In this document: piece after piece, positions 1 through 12,294 of the stretch
Layout: each line of letters begins with the position of its first letter
How positions within the stretch are numbered: position 1 is the first letter of the stretch
DNA from: Nitzschia sp. DOCU1
Taxonomy: Eukaryota > Bacillariophyta > Bacillariophyceae > Bacillariales > Bacillariaceae
DNA length: 64,000 bases
Reading direction: 5' to 3'
NCBI GenBank assembly: GCA_951394045.1
Contig: OX595990.1
Coordinates: forward strand, 2,348,549 to 2,412,548
Notes under the pieces: model-generated
Databases searched by the model: none
Seen by the model: only the letters and a program-made list of their open reading frames with translations
What the model was told of the DNA's origin: nothing
Program-made: the position numbers and the translations under genes

Positions 1-238
1 AAATGTGGAATTCCGATCCGACAAAACGTCCAGCAATCAACGAGGTGGTAATGTCACTGGACGACATGCTTCGAGGGCCTGATCAAGATCTCTTTCCTAA
101 AGCTATTGTATCTCGGGGGCGACGATTCTCCTTGTTTTGATTACTGATCTTACTCGAAGAATCCGCCAATCGAATAAGCACCTAACGGTACGTCGGGCGT
201 AGGATACAATACAGCTTACGAGATAGCGACTATAGGCG

Positions 239-3200
239 TTACCATATCGATCCTCCCTGTCCACCATTAAGACCTCCATTGGACGCGCCCGGAACTCCCC
301 ATTTACTTGTCAAATGATCGTTGCCAGAGGGCTCACCGTTCCTTTCTTTGGTGTCCGTGCCGGAGACACCACCAAAGTTGAGTGGCGGCAAGCCAGAGGG
401 GGCGGACGTTGCCAGGGAAGGTCCACTTCCGCCCCAGATAGATTCGCCTCCGATTGGTGGCGCGTTGGTGAATGATGAGGTTAGCAGCGAAGTAGTGTTT
501 CCAATAGTTGGGGGTTGCTCCATACCGAATCCAAGAGATCCGAGACCCGCGCTCAACGTGGAATCGTCCAATCCAATCACGCCCGTCAAGGACGAGCCAA
601 TACTGAGCGTCGTCGACGTTGTGTCTTCAGAAACTGGCGTTACAGTCGGCATTCTGTCGTATCCACTTACACCACCTCCAAGAAAAGAAGGGTTTGTGGG
701 TGGCGGAGCCCTAGAGCTCCCCAGAAAACCCTGCGAAAAGGGAGTCGCAGAGTTGTCGAAAGACGGCTGTACCTGTGGAAACGACGAACTCAACGGGGCC
801 AGGAGTGCAGGTCCAAAATTATTCGATAGTGGAGGTTGCGTGCCGGACAGGGAACCCGGCATTCTGGACGGTGCCATCGGCGGTGGAGTGTACCCCTTCG
901 GAACAAATTCTTTCGCGGTAGCACGAATTTCACCAAGTTGCCCATAATCCGCCCCATATTCAACCTCCATTTCTTCCTTTGTCATCGGCAGACCCATCAA
1001 ATGTGATCCAATACCGGAAAGTGCAGGTTGCATGAATCCAGGAGGTGCAAATGATGGAGCTGCTGGCATTGCTGGAGGGGGTGCCATCCCAGGAGGCATA
1101 TATGGGGCCGACGAGACAGATAGGCCACGGTTGCTTCCGAAGGATGACACTGTCCGCTCGTCGTCACCGATGGGAGGGAAGGAATTCTGGGCGGTCATGG
1201 GTGGCACTGCAGAAACAGGAGGAGCACCACGGTTCATAACGGGAGGTTGAACAGTAGCACCCGTGGCGGAAAGTGGAAACGAAGAAAAGTCGTCAGCGGT
1301 GCTCTCTACTGGTCCCACCTTAACAGGCACAGGATTGGTGACAGTCTGAATTGGCGTGGGTGTTGGCTTCTTCAATAACTTGACCTTCGGGCCCACCTTG
1401 GGTGCAGGTTTGGAGACGGGGGCAGGAGGGTTGACTGCAAGAGGCGTTTTCGCCGGCAAACCAGTTTGGAGCGGAACTGCAGCAGGCTTCTTGTCGGGCT
1501 GTCCAGTTGGAAGGCTAGTCGAAGTAGCACTTAATGCAGGAAAAGCCGCATTGTACGCAGGAGGCGCTTCCGTGGGCATTGGAGCAGCTGCTGGAGCCAA
1601 AGGATTGACCAAAGTCGTCTTTACTTGATGATGCTGGCGAGCTTGTGCGCGGTTATTCCACTCTCGATTCCGACGTCGCTGCTCTTCCCTTTTCTCCGCC
1701 AACCGCTTGGCAGCCTCCACCTTTTGTCGATTCTCTTCTTCAGCTTCTCGCCTCGCATCGTTTACCTTCCTCCTTACCACCGTCTTCTCGTTGACTACAA
1801 TCGATCCATGATCGTTTTCTGCCTGGTCGTTCGAGGAAGCATTGCTTTCGTCCACTGCACTGCCATTTGCATCTTGGCCCAGAATCCATGTGACCAAGTC
1901 ATCAGCGGTCGCGCGATTCGTGCCGCCGCAAGCTTTAACAGCTGCCGAGATTTGTTCCTTCGCAAAACCCATTCCCAGCAACGCTGTAACAAGCGGATCC
2001 TCAAAATCCTCTGCTGGACCTTCCTTGGCGGCCGACAACGGCACGGATGCTGATGCTAGAGGCTCGTTTTGGGGGGGCTCTGTTTCTATGGTGGTCTGCT
2101 TCTTTTTCTTTTTCTTTTTTTTGCGCTTCTTGGCCGCTGACTCTGAATGTCCATCCTGTTCCGCACCGCCATGATCACTATCGTCGCCATTCGATCGTTC
2201 CAGCAAACCAGGAGCAACATATCCATTCACTTCAACTTCCTTCAATCGTTTCACGACCGTGTCCAACGTCCGAACAAATTCCTGTCGATCACTTTGGGTT
2301 CCAGAGAAGTTATTCTGCACTTCCTGTAGTGCGACCCCATGCGATTCCAAGACTTGTTCATACGTGTCCGCCTGTATGCACTCAATCAGTTCACGAGGCG
2401 TTACTCCGCAACCATCGCTATAAGCGGGAATATAAAACCGTAAGTGTATCGCTCCCAGGGAAATACCCTTGCGTCGAGATATTATTCCATGTAGCATCGT
2501 ACCTGCGTCTCCAAGTATGTGTGTTGTCCGTCATGGTCTCCACATTACATCCGGCGCGTAACAAAAGCTCCAAGACATCTATCGACCCCGACACGACAGC
2601 ATAATGTAGTGGCGTCCACCCCGAGTCCGAACATGTTATATTCAAATCCTCTCTCGATATAGTATTTTTCGCAGTATTATTAGACCGGGAACGTTGTTGT
2701 TGTTGCCCTATTTGTAAGCTTTTCTCAAGTTGCTCCAGTACCAATTGCACAAACGAAACATCGCCATGAAAACACGCCGTATGAATAGCTGTTCTTCCAC
2801 TCCGTAACGGTGTAAATGCCAGCTGCAAGTCCAACGCCAGTATATATTTAGCAAGTAAATGTCGAGTCTCTTTTCCACGTTCCAGTTGCGACCGATTCTT
2901 GGCTATCGTATTCGGCCATAAAAATTCCAAATGCGTAAAACGATCCGCAGCCTCATCCACATCCTCGTCGTCATAGTCATCAAGAGGAGACTCCTGTAAC
3001 AGTGCCTCCAGTTTGGATAATTCTGCAGATTGACATGCCGATACGACCCGACCCCTCCACGACAAAATAGCCTTTTCGCGTTTCTTTTGATTGGCTTCGG
3101 CCACCTTTTGCGCAGCTTCTTCTCTTTGCTTTTGTTTACGCCGTTGTTTTTTCTCACGTTTCTTGGCGGCTGCCTTGTGGGTTCGTTCCTCGACTTCTAG

Positions 3201-4091
3201 TGCATCTTCCCCCGCGACTTTTTCCAATGATTCCCAGTCTCCAGGAGCATTCTTTTTGTTTCGAACATCTGGAACGTGATCCAAATCTGGAATGGAATCA
3301 TCTTCGTCGTCGTCATCATCGTCGTCGTCGTCATCTACAAACGCAGCAGCCCCAAATCCGCCATCCACACCACCAGCTCCCTGATACACGGCGCCATAGG
3401 TTCGTCGCAGGGCATCCCAGGATGCACCATCGGCAAAAAATCCAGCCGTCGCGGCTGCCAAACTTTCCTGATCTGGCCAATTTCCAGCCACAGCTCCTGT
3501 TGGTAGAGGATGGTTTCCAAACATGAGCATGGGATTATTGCTGCTCGTACTAGCAGTGGTAGAATTTTTGCCGCTTTTGAACGCGCCATTCTTTTTGTTG
3601 TTGTTGTTGTTACAACTTGACGACGAATTATTATTCGAAGTTCCATCCATACTCATGCCCATGATTTCAACAAACATGCCCATCAAAGCCTTCATTTCGG
3701 CTTCACTACACGGCATGCCTTCCAACGAACCACCACCACTTCGCTGCTGTGATGCCGCAGCGGCCGCAGCCGTCTCTTTCAAGGCTTGCAAATCCAAACT
3801 TCCAAAACTCATGGCATGGGGATTTTTTGTAGAGTTGTTGTTGTTGTTCAATGCGGCATTTCTGGGGGGTGGCCGGGAGGGACCGAAACTAATTTTGACT
3901 TCTCGATTGTGGGAACTGGTGGTGGCCTGTTGTAAGTACTTGGCAGCCGCTTCGGGTGTCATGGCTTGTGGAGGACCACCATCGGCACTCACACTCACTG
4001 TTCGAGTAGACGGGGGTGGTGGGGTCGGACCGAATGAAATACCACTATTGCCAGAAGACGAAGACTTTTTCGAGTGTTTGGCGGGACCCAT
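239..4091 (-). CDS. Ankyrin-repeat protein with UBA domain
   Basis: Two exons, 4091-2503 and 2417-239, are joined across an 85-nt intron with clean GT and AG ends (phase 2), giving 1255 residues. The start MGPAKHSKK is preferred over an upstream in-frame codon because the upstream stretch is hydrophobic and looks like leader or intron. The first 420 residues are low complexity, with Asn/Ser runs and an Asp run, then a Lys/Glu-rich coiled stretch. Ankyrin repeats follow at about 430-530 (GRTAIHTACFHGD, GWTPLHYAVVSGS); the second repeat is completed only after splicing. A Lys tract precedes a UBA domain at about 666-713 (LLGMGFAKEQISAAVKACGG), which in known families binds ubiquitin. The rest is Pro/Ser-rich and disordered. 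A ubiquitin-linked adaptor role is inference. It is divergent from the lipase gene to its right. Confidence 0.85.
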
Positions 4092-4875
4092 TTTGCTGGT
4101 TCTGTTTGTTTGGAACAAAAATAAGAACACCGCCAGGTTATGAACTTTGAAAGAATAATAACTCGATATTAGGTGCAGAGACTCCACCACTCGTTGTTAT
4201 TTGTATAGTTTTTTGGACGTTTGTGATGCTGCGGCCGAGCTTTCTGCGATTAGTTCCTCCTGAAGAGAACGTCCCCAGGAGAGGGTCCAGAATAACAATC
4301 AGAGCAGACAGAAATTCTCTATTGACTGCTGGGTCCTGCTTGGATGCTGCAGTTGCAGTTGCTTGGGTTATCGTGGGTTGCTTTTTGTGATCCTGCTGCT
4401 GCTGCTTTTAGCCATGGAGATGTAATAACACCCGAACCCCTGAACATTGTTAATTGCGTTTGCAACGGCGGTGGGCGTCATGGTGAAGGGGGTGGTGGAG
4501 CGGCTTGCGTCAAAACGCAAAAAAACTAAAAACGCCTACCTCTCAAGTTTACAGGTGTCTCAGTACAGTTTGTACGTGGGCGAGCAGGCAAGATCATCGT
4601 ACAACTGGCAGACGGGACCGAACTTGAAGCGCCTGCCGAACTTTTTTGCTGGTCGAATGAATCCAACGAATGATGTCACCGCATTCGCCATCAAAATTCG
4701 CAGTCCATTGAGTCCACCCAGAAAAGATTTGGGGGGAAGGCGATGACACCTCCACTGTCAATGCATGTGTCAGTGTATCATTTTCACAGCTGTAGAGGAG
4801 AGGAGCTGTTGTCGTCGTTGTTGTTGTAAGTCCATTGTCTAGGTTATTCATTATTGATTGTGGCATTCATTCGAC
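4092..4875. other. Divergent intergenic region
   Basis: This stretch separates two genes that read away from each other, so it should carry both promoters and 5' leaders. It has short GTT/GTC-type runs (about 4807-4828) and possible splice-like signals next to each start, but I see no coding region, RNA gene or element I can name. Confidence 0.6.
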
Positions 4876-7800
4876 ATGACGAAGAAAGCTGCTGCTGGCT
4901 ATAATGAGGTTTTGTTGACGACAAGGACGTCCAGCCGATTAGTAGTACGTGGGATTCACCATTCGTGTTGCAGCAATCATCATCATCCTACTACTAGGAG
5001 AACAACAAAGTACTGCAAGTCGTCTGTGATGATGATGCTATTACAGATCAGCAGTCTCCTTTTACTGATGATATCATCATCGAGTGGCTCTCGCGCAAGG
5101 ACGTCATTTCAGAGTGTGGCTGCCTTTCAGCCTTCCACCACCCACAGGACCAGGCAGCGTCGTAATGATCAGCAGGACGGTCCATCGTCATCCTCGCAAC
5201 AGTATGTGCTTCCTTTGCAAACGGACGATGAAACCAAGAATGATTCTCCGTCATCCGCCTTTCCGACCCCGGTACTATTAGACTGGAATGCCAGTGGTTC
5301 CATTGGTGCTCTATTGATGCAAATGCAAAAAAAGGAAGAAGAAATGCGCAAATTGAACAAAACTTTGCTCGATAAGGATCAGGCCATTGATTTGAGTTTA
5401 CACAATGCTACGATTAGCAAATCTTTGCTCTCCTTGGAGGGCGATGAGGAAGACGATGACGAGGTGGAAGCCGCTGTCGACGTGATTGATGCAGCAACAG
5501 CCAAAGAATTGGATGAGGCCATTACACCCCGAATCTCATCGTCGCCAGGAAAAGAGGTACAAATACTCGAGTTACCGGAACTCTATCGAGTATTACAAGA
5601 ACGACCCAAAGAAAATATAACAACAGCACAAGATGGAGATACTGCTGCTTCCACTGACGTAGAAGAAGAAAAAGTACCCTGGCCTTCACTGTCCAAGCCT
5701 GAGCATTATGAGGAACGGATTGGACGGGACATGCGGCAGCTAGCAGTGTCCATTGCTTCTTGTATTGACAATGTCAATGAGTTTCAAACTTATAACAGAC
5801 AAATTCGGGGAGGAATCTTTCCTCTGGTGGAATGCATTCGGGAAGGAGCCAAGGCAGTGCGACGGCAAAAAGGTGACGACAAAAACAGACGGCGAAAACC
5901 CTATTTTTCCTATGTCACACCAGATGTGGTAGTATCGAGTCAACACGAAGAGCGATTCTTGGCAGCGTCCAGTGCCTGTCGAGCCTTGCGGGATTTGTGT
6001 GGCATTTCATTGGATTTGGCAGTCGTCATTACCGACGGATTGTTACGGGCCAATGCCAATGTGGACGACGAAGAAAAAGAAGGTGATAGTTGCAGTTTAA
6101 TGGAAGATTTGGTGACGCTATTGCAATATGCCAATGATGCTGATATCACAGTAACTTCCAAAGCAAGACGGCGGGGATTGTTACTATTAAGACGCAGCCC
6201 TGAACCAACTCAGTGGAAACTGACGTTTAGTCAAAATCGAAGAGGTATGTATGCCATGATTTCGCATATAACACGCTACAATGGTGTCGTCGTCTCACTT
6301 GGTTCTGCTCTATTTTCTACCATGCGCTCTTTCAGAGGCCAGATTGCAGTGCAAACTCTATGTTTTGCAACTCCTACTTACCATGGCATGTTCCAGTGAT
6401 AGTGCCGTCGATGCCTTGCGATCCACCCCTGGACTTCGTGATGCTGTCCAACGCTGTTCGTCGTACGCACGCGTGGAACGAACCCGGCGTTGGTTACGCT
6501 ATCCGGGAGAGGCAGTCAAATCGTTTTGGCAAAAGGCCAGGGGCAATAAAGAACGAAATACTTCATCGACGCGGCGACGCCCCTTTATCGAAGCCACGTC
6601 GGTAAAGAATGACCTTAATGGCAAGGTTCAAGGTACTGCCAACCAGATTCTAGCTGCCATGGGATACAATCAATGGATCCCAAAAATTCCAGGACAAAAG
6701 GGATTGCGCATTTTGTGCTTGGATGGGGGTGGTTCTCGGGGTATGACTTCGGTCATTGCAGTCGATAGCATGGTCAAGGCGCTGGGAGGTGTGGAAGTGG
6801 CTGACTGCTTCGACATGGTCGTCGGCACTAGTACGGGAGCCATCATTGCCTTTTTGATCGGACTCAAACTAGAAACGAGTGAGCAGGCTGTCGATCGATA
6901 CGATGTTTTGATTCCCAACATTTTTACCAAGTCAGCGCTCAGCACTCCGCTGCTTCTTTTTACAACGGCGACTTATGACGAGTCCCCCTTTATGAATATT
7001 CTGAGTGATATCTTGGAAGATTATACAATGCTCGACAGTCGTGCTGATCCAGCCGTGCCCTACGTCTTTGCGGTTACGTCTAAAATGTCATCGACGGTAA
7101 GAGCAATCAAACAACCTCATCTATCATCATTGTTGCAGCTAGACTAATGCCCTTTCTTTTCGCCTTCAGCCAACTCATGTTGCTCTCTTTCGAAACTACA
7201 ATTACAATGGTGGTGAACTTCCAGACCCGTTTGTGATCAAACCCGAAGATGCTCGAGAGACCCTCGGATTGAGCTTGGAAAATGAAGATGAACGAATACG
7301 TTCAAAGGACTATCCAAAACGTCCCAGCCAGTTGGGCGGGGCTCCCTGGAGGCGTCAACAAGATGGTTCTCGACATCCCGGCTCATTTCGTGTGCTCCAG
7401 CGATATGCTCTACGAGCCTCCACGGCTGCGCCCACAGTTTTCAAGCCCGTCTTGATGGGAGGAGAAATGTATTGTGATGGTGGCATTGTTGCCAGCAATC
7501 CTACCGCCATTGGTATTCACGAGGCAAGAACACTATTTCCCGATGTCCCCATAGAGTTGGTAGTGTCAATTGGAACGGGAGGATTTCTGGAACAAAAGAG
7601 TGCCCCGCGCATTGGCTGGGATGGGATCATTGGCCAGATTGTGGATAGCGCGTGCGATGGCGAGCAAATCCACCACATCCTCGAAGACATTTTGGGAGAA
7701 GGTGGTACCAAAGTAAAGCGATCGTCCTCTGTTTCGAATACGCGGTACATGCGGTTCAATCCAATCTTGGGCTTCCCCGAAGATTTCCCCTTGGATACGA

Positions 7801-7937
7801 CAGACCCAAAGAAGCTCGCGCTTATCAAGCAAATTACGCGTGACTACATGGGTGCCCCGGAGCAAAAGCAAAAGTTGGCCGATCTGGCTGATCTACTCGA
7901 AGGTCGCAAAGGAATTCGAAAGTGGTTTCGACGATAA
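4876..7937 (+). CDS. Patatin-like phospholipase (PNPLA8/iPLA2-gamma type)
   Basis: Three exons (4876-6244, 6336-7096, 7170-7937) with GT-AG introns of 91 and 73 nt encode 965 residues. The oxyanion motif GGGSRG lies at about 587-592, the nucleophile in GTSTG at Ser622, and the catalytic Asp in DGG at about 813, so the Ser-Asp dyad is complete. The family hydrolyses acyl groups from phospho- or galactolipids. The helical 300-570 region before it resembles the armadillo-like part of plant and animal iPLA2-gamma homologues. A second start at 5029 (MMMLLQ) would put a hydrophobic segment at the N-terminus, followed by AAFQP, a diatom plastid-type cleavage motif. With that start the enzyme would be plastid-directed and 914 residues long. 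I cannot decide between the starts. The stop faces the next gene's stop 24 bp away. Confidence 0.9.
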
Positions 7938-7961
7938 AACCGATTAATTGCCTGCCTGCGA

Positions 7962-8792
7962 CTATGCTACTTCCTTATCTTCTGCTATTGGTGTATCGGT
8001 GCTGCTCTCAGTCGCTTGTTGCGGTGTCGGTGGTAGCTCATTCGGATAATAGTCTCGGACATAGCCTTCACACTGAGCTCGGGTATCGGGGCCAAAGTAG
8101 TCCACCAACTCTGCGGTCAGAGGTGTGACGCGTTCCGATAGCATGCGTCTTACAAACAGAGCCTTTTGATCATTGTACTTCCCCAAAGTTAACGAAGACC
8201 GCGGCGATGGATCTTGTGTCGTTTCTAGACCATCAAATTCAACAATGGAAGCCAAGGACTCAATCAAGTCCTCTTTTAGCTGTGTCACTCGTTTATTGTT
8301 CTTGGCATAATAGTTCAAATCATCCAAGCATTGGGTAATTTGCAGGCTGATCAGCATAAAAACTCGAGGGGATGCTCCACCTCCCACTTTTTGCTTCTTG
8401 GCAACCATGGCCTTGGCACCCAATCGAGCTTCCAAGTATGCCCTTTTCCTTTGGTCGATATCTTCCGAAGTTTCTAGAGTATAAGTAATTGTTCTAGCCC
8501 AATATTGAAGCCGCAATAGATTGACAATGCATAATTCTTTCTGAATTCGATCCTTGCCGTTGTCGCCAAAGGGAAACGAATTGCTTGGCTGTGTGGAGGC
8601 GACCAGGGTTGACAATGCAGCAGCTGTGGACAAAAATGCCCTTCTATTGGAATCCTTCATGACAAACAATGTGCTTGAAGATGTTGCTCGTGTCACGGAA
8701 GCACCATGGAAATGAAATGCCGATGTAGAACCGACCAGCAAAAGCCAAATGACCGCGGCCGCCAACTTGGAACATGGTATCAACAATGACAT
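7962..8792 (-). CDS. Predicted thylakoid-lumen protein
   Basis: A single exon encodes 276 residues. The N-terminus has three targeting parts in order: a signal peptide ending in STSAF-HF (plastid ER entry motif of diatoms), a Ser/Thr-rich transit stretch, then a twin-arginine signal (RRAFLSTAAALSTLVAS) at about 50-66. This predicts delivery to the thylakoid lumen by the Tat route. The mature part (about 75-260) is helical and charged with no catalytic motif I recognise. A PsbQ-like four-helix extrinsic photosystem protein is possible, but nothing in the sequence proves it. The targeting call is firm; the function is unknown. Confidence 0.85.
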   Translation of the reverse strand: MSLLIPCSKLAAAVIWLLLVGSTSAFHFHGASVTRATSSSTLFVMKDSNRRAFLSTAAALSTLVASTQPSNSFPFGDNGKDRIQKELCIVNLLRLQYWARTITYTLETSEDIDQRKRAYLEARLGAKAMVAKKQKVGGGASPRVFMLISLQITQCLDDLNYYAKNNKRVTQLKEDLIESLASIVEFDGLETTQDPSPRSSLTLGKYNDQKALFVRRMLSERVTPLTAELVDYFGPDTRAQCEGYVRDYYPNELPPTPQQATESSTDTPIAEDKEVA

Positions 8793-9446
8793 GGGGTCCT
8801 AAAACGTTTCAGACTCTGTGACCTATTGCTTTTTATGAGAGCATGGAAGAGGACAATCAAACCATGACTTCTCCACACCACGTCTTCGACCATGACAACA
8901 AGAGACGTAATGGCGAAATCCAAAAGCTAGCTATGACTCTTCATTTTTCGCTCTTCCTTGAGGATTCCGATTGGTCATTTTTTGCTTTCGGCGGCGCGCC
9001 CACGCCCGTTCGCATAGAGTGGGACATCGTCGCGAATGTCCGAAGCCACGTGCACCTAATGAGAAGTTCGTAGTAGATTCTACGTCAATTCTGTAATGAT
9101 CGTCTGGCCGAGACACAACACACATGATGCCGATCGCTGATTGGATGCCTTCTGCTCATGCCGCCAACGAACGGATAGTCGCATCTTTGTATTTCGAAGA
9201 AAGTAAAAGGCGGCCAGCACAGCATAGCTGTTGTTGCAATGGCCATCGTTTCGCTCTGGATAGCAAATCTTTCTTAGTCATTCCTTTTGCATTCTCGAGT
9301 TAAAAGGCCGCATATGGATAAGGGCAACAGCAGGCCAGCAGTTGTTCCCCCCACGTCGACTCTATTTGACGAAGAAGAATATCAGCGATATCGACAATAC
9401 GACTTTGAACATTCCTTCGAGAGCTCGAATTTTGTCTACTGTTGCA
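8793..9446. other. Divergent intergenic region
   Basis: Promoter and leader space between two divergent plastid-protein genes. Short open frames here have no family features or codon pattern worth calling, and I see no RNA gene or repeat. Confidence 0.6.
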
Positions 9447-10615
9447 ATGAATTCCTTTCCAACTGTTTTTTTCTTTTATGTTGGACTCATAGTGCCTACT
9501 GTGATGTGGGGTGCTGTGATGCCGCGTGCGCTGGCGTGGACTGCTGTGGCCCCTGTGTCATTTAAACAATCAACGCGTCTCTTTTTGTCGTCCGAAAAGG
9601 CACCCAGACATGATGTCGGTGGAGATCCCTTCTCCAGCTTGTCGCCGGAACAAAAGGAACGTGTCCAAGCTTACATGGAACACCAACAAAATGTTCCAAA
9701 GCCCGGATTTCCTGCCGATGTTCGTTCTCTGGTGCAATACAACCATGGATTTGCTGTCATGAGCACCAATTCCAAATCGTAAGTGTTGTTTGACTATTGG
9801 TTGCATTATGGTTATTGTCTGGAAACGATGACAGTTCCCTCACATGGCGGAAATACTCTCCCCCTTTTAAATTGCTTGTCATTATTAGCAATCCTGGTTA
9901 TCCTGGTGGTTCCGTCGTTGGCTTTGCTCCTGATGAGCAAGGCCGCCCCATTTTTATTTTTTCTGGAATGTCCAGTCATACCCAAGATTTGCTGGCGGAC
10001 CCCAGGTGCTCAGTTACGATTGCTGCCAAAGAATTCAAAGGTGCCGCCGATGGTCGGGTCAATCTGATGGGAACTTGCGAACGTCTCAAGGACGAGGAAG
10101 AAATTGCCAAGGCCAAGGAAATTTACAAAGCAAAACATCCGGGAGCATTTTGGACCGAATTCGGGGATTTCTTTGTGTACCGACAGGAAGTAGAATTTGT
10201 GCGATTTGTGGGTGGTTTTGCTCGGGCAGGGACAGTCTCAGCCAAAGAATACAAGGAGGCCAAACCCGATCCTATCATGGCATTTGGTGGGCACATTGCT
10301 CAGCATATGAATGAGGATCACATGGACTCTACGATTGCCATGGTCAAACACTATATTCCAAGTTTGGCAGGACCCGAAAATTACGTTCAAGCAGCTGAGA
10401 TTACCTCGGTGGATTCATTGGGCATGTATGTCAAGATTACACGTGATCCGGATAACGAGGATCAATTGCCAGGACAACCGAAACAATTCAAATTGCGACT
10501 TCCCTTCCCTCGGCCTGTGACGGAGCGAAAGGACGTAAAGAATGTTATTGTCGAAATGACTCAAGCATCCATGGAATCGAAGAAAGAAGAAGCGGCGGCT
10601 GCCAAAGAAGAGTAA
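9447..10615 (+). CDS. Plastid pyridoxamine-oxidase-like / DUF2470 protein
   Basis: Two exons (9447-9778, 9889-10615) flank a 110-nt intron, giving 352 residues. The start is the ATG directly before a hydrophobic signal (TVFFFYVGLIVPTVMWGAV) that ends in ALA-WTAVAP; Trp at +1 is accepted by the diatom plastid import route. The middle has the split-barrel fold of the pyridoxamine 5'-phosphate oxidase/heme-utilisation superfamily (MSSHTQDLLADPRCSV), which in relatives binds FMN or heme. The C-terminal part, with HIAQHMNEDH, is a DUF2470-type domain. Plant and algal relatives of this two-domain layout act in plastid heme or redox metabolism, but the substrate here is not known. The C-terminus is a Glu/Lys/Ala tail. 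Confidence 0.9.
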
Positions 10616-10767
10616 AGCGAAGCTCGACGGGTAAAACTATCGCTCATAACTACGTCTACTACGGTGGGGACACCAAAGAAGCTTTTCAAATCGTTCACTA
10701 TTGTCAGACTATAGTGGTGAACTCAAGATAACTCCAAATGTAACACCGCTCATATTCTTAATTGTTT

Positions 10768-11806
10768 TTACCAAATAACTCCGACACCCTCCACTTCATG
10801 ATATTCTCGCTTCAAGACTTTCGTGTAAGTGTCCCAAACACCGCTCTTCAAAACTTCTTCGTTGGTCTTAACCTTTCCAGTACCAGTCGGAATACCCTTG
10901 GCATCCAATTTCAGTTCTCCCAAAAGTGGAGTGCTACCACTGACAGTGAATCCATCCGGCAGCAAATCATCCAAATTGTCGGACGGCACCACAAAGTGCT
11001 TGAGGAGGAGCATGCCCCACTTATCGTCTTGATCAAAGCCAGTGTGGATGGGGAATCGCAAATGAGGGAAACGAGGAGTGACAAAGGGTTTGCCTTCCGC
11101 AAAGTCAAAGAAGCGAATTTCAGGAATGACGGCCTCGACGAGTCGGACATAGTTGACATCCGACCCAGCTTCTTGAGTGATCAAAACATTCGCTTTGGTG
11201 AGCGTCAGAGCCTGGGAGAGAGCTTCCTTGGCCGCCTCCGTATCTTTCGTCGCCAGCGCAGGATCCAAGTTGTACAAGATCAAGCCTGATTTCGAGCAGG
11301 CAAATTGCAAGACCATCTACAAGTATAGTACAGACACAAGAACATGAGAAAGACACGAGAAAAGATATGTGAGTCAACGTCCGGATGAAAATGGATGTCC
11401 AACGGAAGACAGAACATAGTGCTCGACTTCCCGACTATTCGCCAATCGCATTTAATCCTCATAACACACTCACCGATTCAGAAAAGTGTCCGGGTAACCA
11501 GCTCAAGACAACATCGCCCGGCTGCAGTCCCGTCTCCAAAAGGCCGATCGCCAGCGCTTCGGAATAATAATCAACATGTTGCAAGTTCCACTTTCGGTTC
11601 TTGTGCTGGTATCGAACCACTTCCTTGTAAGGATTCGCTGCTGCCAAAGCCTTCAGCTGAAGACCTCCCACTGCTGCTTCCGCGGCCACAGGGGTGCCCG
11701 AGAAAAAGTGCCGAGAGGCCGGGACACTGGCAACACGAGACCAGGCCGCAAGTCCTGCTCGGCTTTTAGTCAAAGCTGTTCGCGCCAATCGAGTACTAAG
11801 TGACAT
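10768..11806 (-). CDS. Truncated AMP-ligase/acyl-CoA-synthetase-like protein, mitochondrial
   Basis: Exons 11806-11474 and 11316-10768 are separated by a 157-nt intron, the longest in the window, and encode 293 residues. The N-terminus (MSLSTRLARTALTKSRAG) is basic, hydroxylated and lacks acid residues, as in mitochondrial presequences. The body matches the first third of AMP-forming acyl-CoA synthetases (LQPGDVVLSWLPGHFSE, then FACSKSGLILYNLDPAL). It ends before the Ser/Thr/Gly-rich ATP-binding loop and the whole C-terminal domain, so it should not activate acyl groups. The downstream 150 bp holds no further exon I can join. It may be a regulatory or binding remnant, or a broken gene; both exons are open and the splice sites are good, which favours a real short protein. 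Confidence 0.8.
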
Positions 11807-12294
11807 CTTGCACGAAACTGCAATTAGACCGTCAAAGAACAAAAGTAACAAATCAAGTTCCAAGAGACGACAGCGACAATCCTCTCTCAACGCCGTCGAT
11901 ATTCAACCACTAAATCCATCGGCACGAAACGGGCCCACACCCTTTCTCGCCGCCATCGTCGCGCAACGATAACTCGCTCGTTGCAACAACGCAAAACAGC
12001 GGCGGCGCCGTCGCCGACAGTCGCACGCATAAATCTTTCGTGAGAACTGACAATGGCCAGACGGAAACATTCTGATAAGTCGACGCATAAACATAAATCG
12101 ATTAAGACGATCAAACTTTGCTGGCGTCCTCGGTTTTTTTTGTCACAGCACCATCTGCTCGCGAGAGCAATGCCACAAGAAAGTTCTTTTCTCGATCTGT
12201 CACTCCATTCTTGGGACCTCTTCTCCGTCCCCCCATAACACCAACAACCTGTCATTGCACAACAACTGTAAGACTTTCACTTTACCGATCGACG
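11807..12294. other. Divergent intergenic region
   Basis: Shared upstream region for the ligase-like gene on the left and the plastid protein gene on the right. No coding or RNA feature could be supported. Confidence 0.6.
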
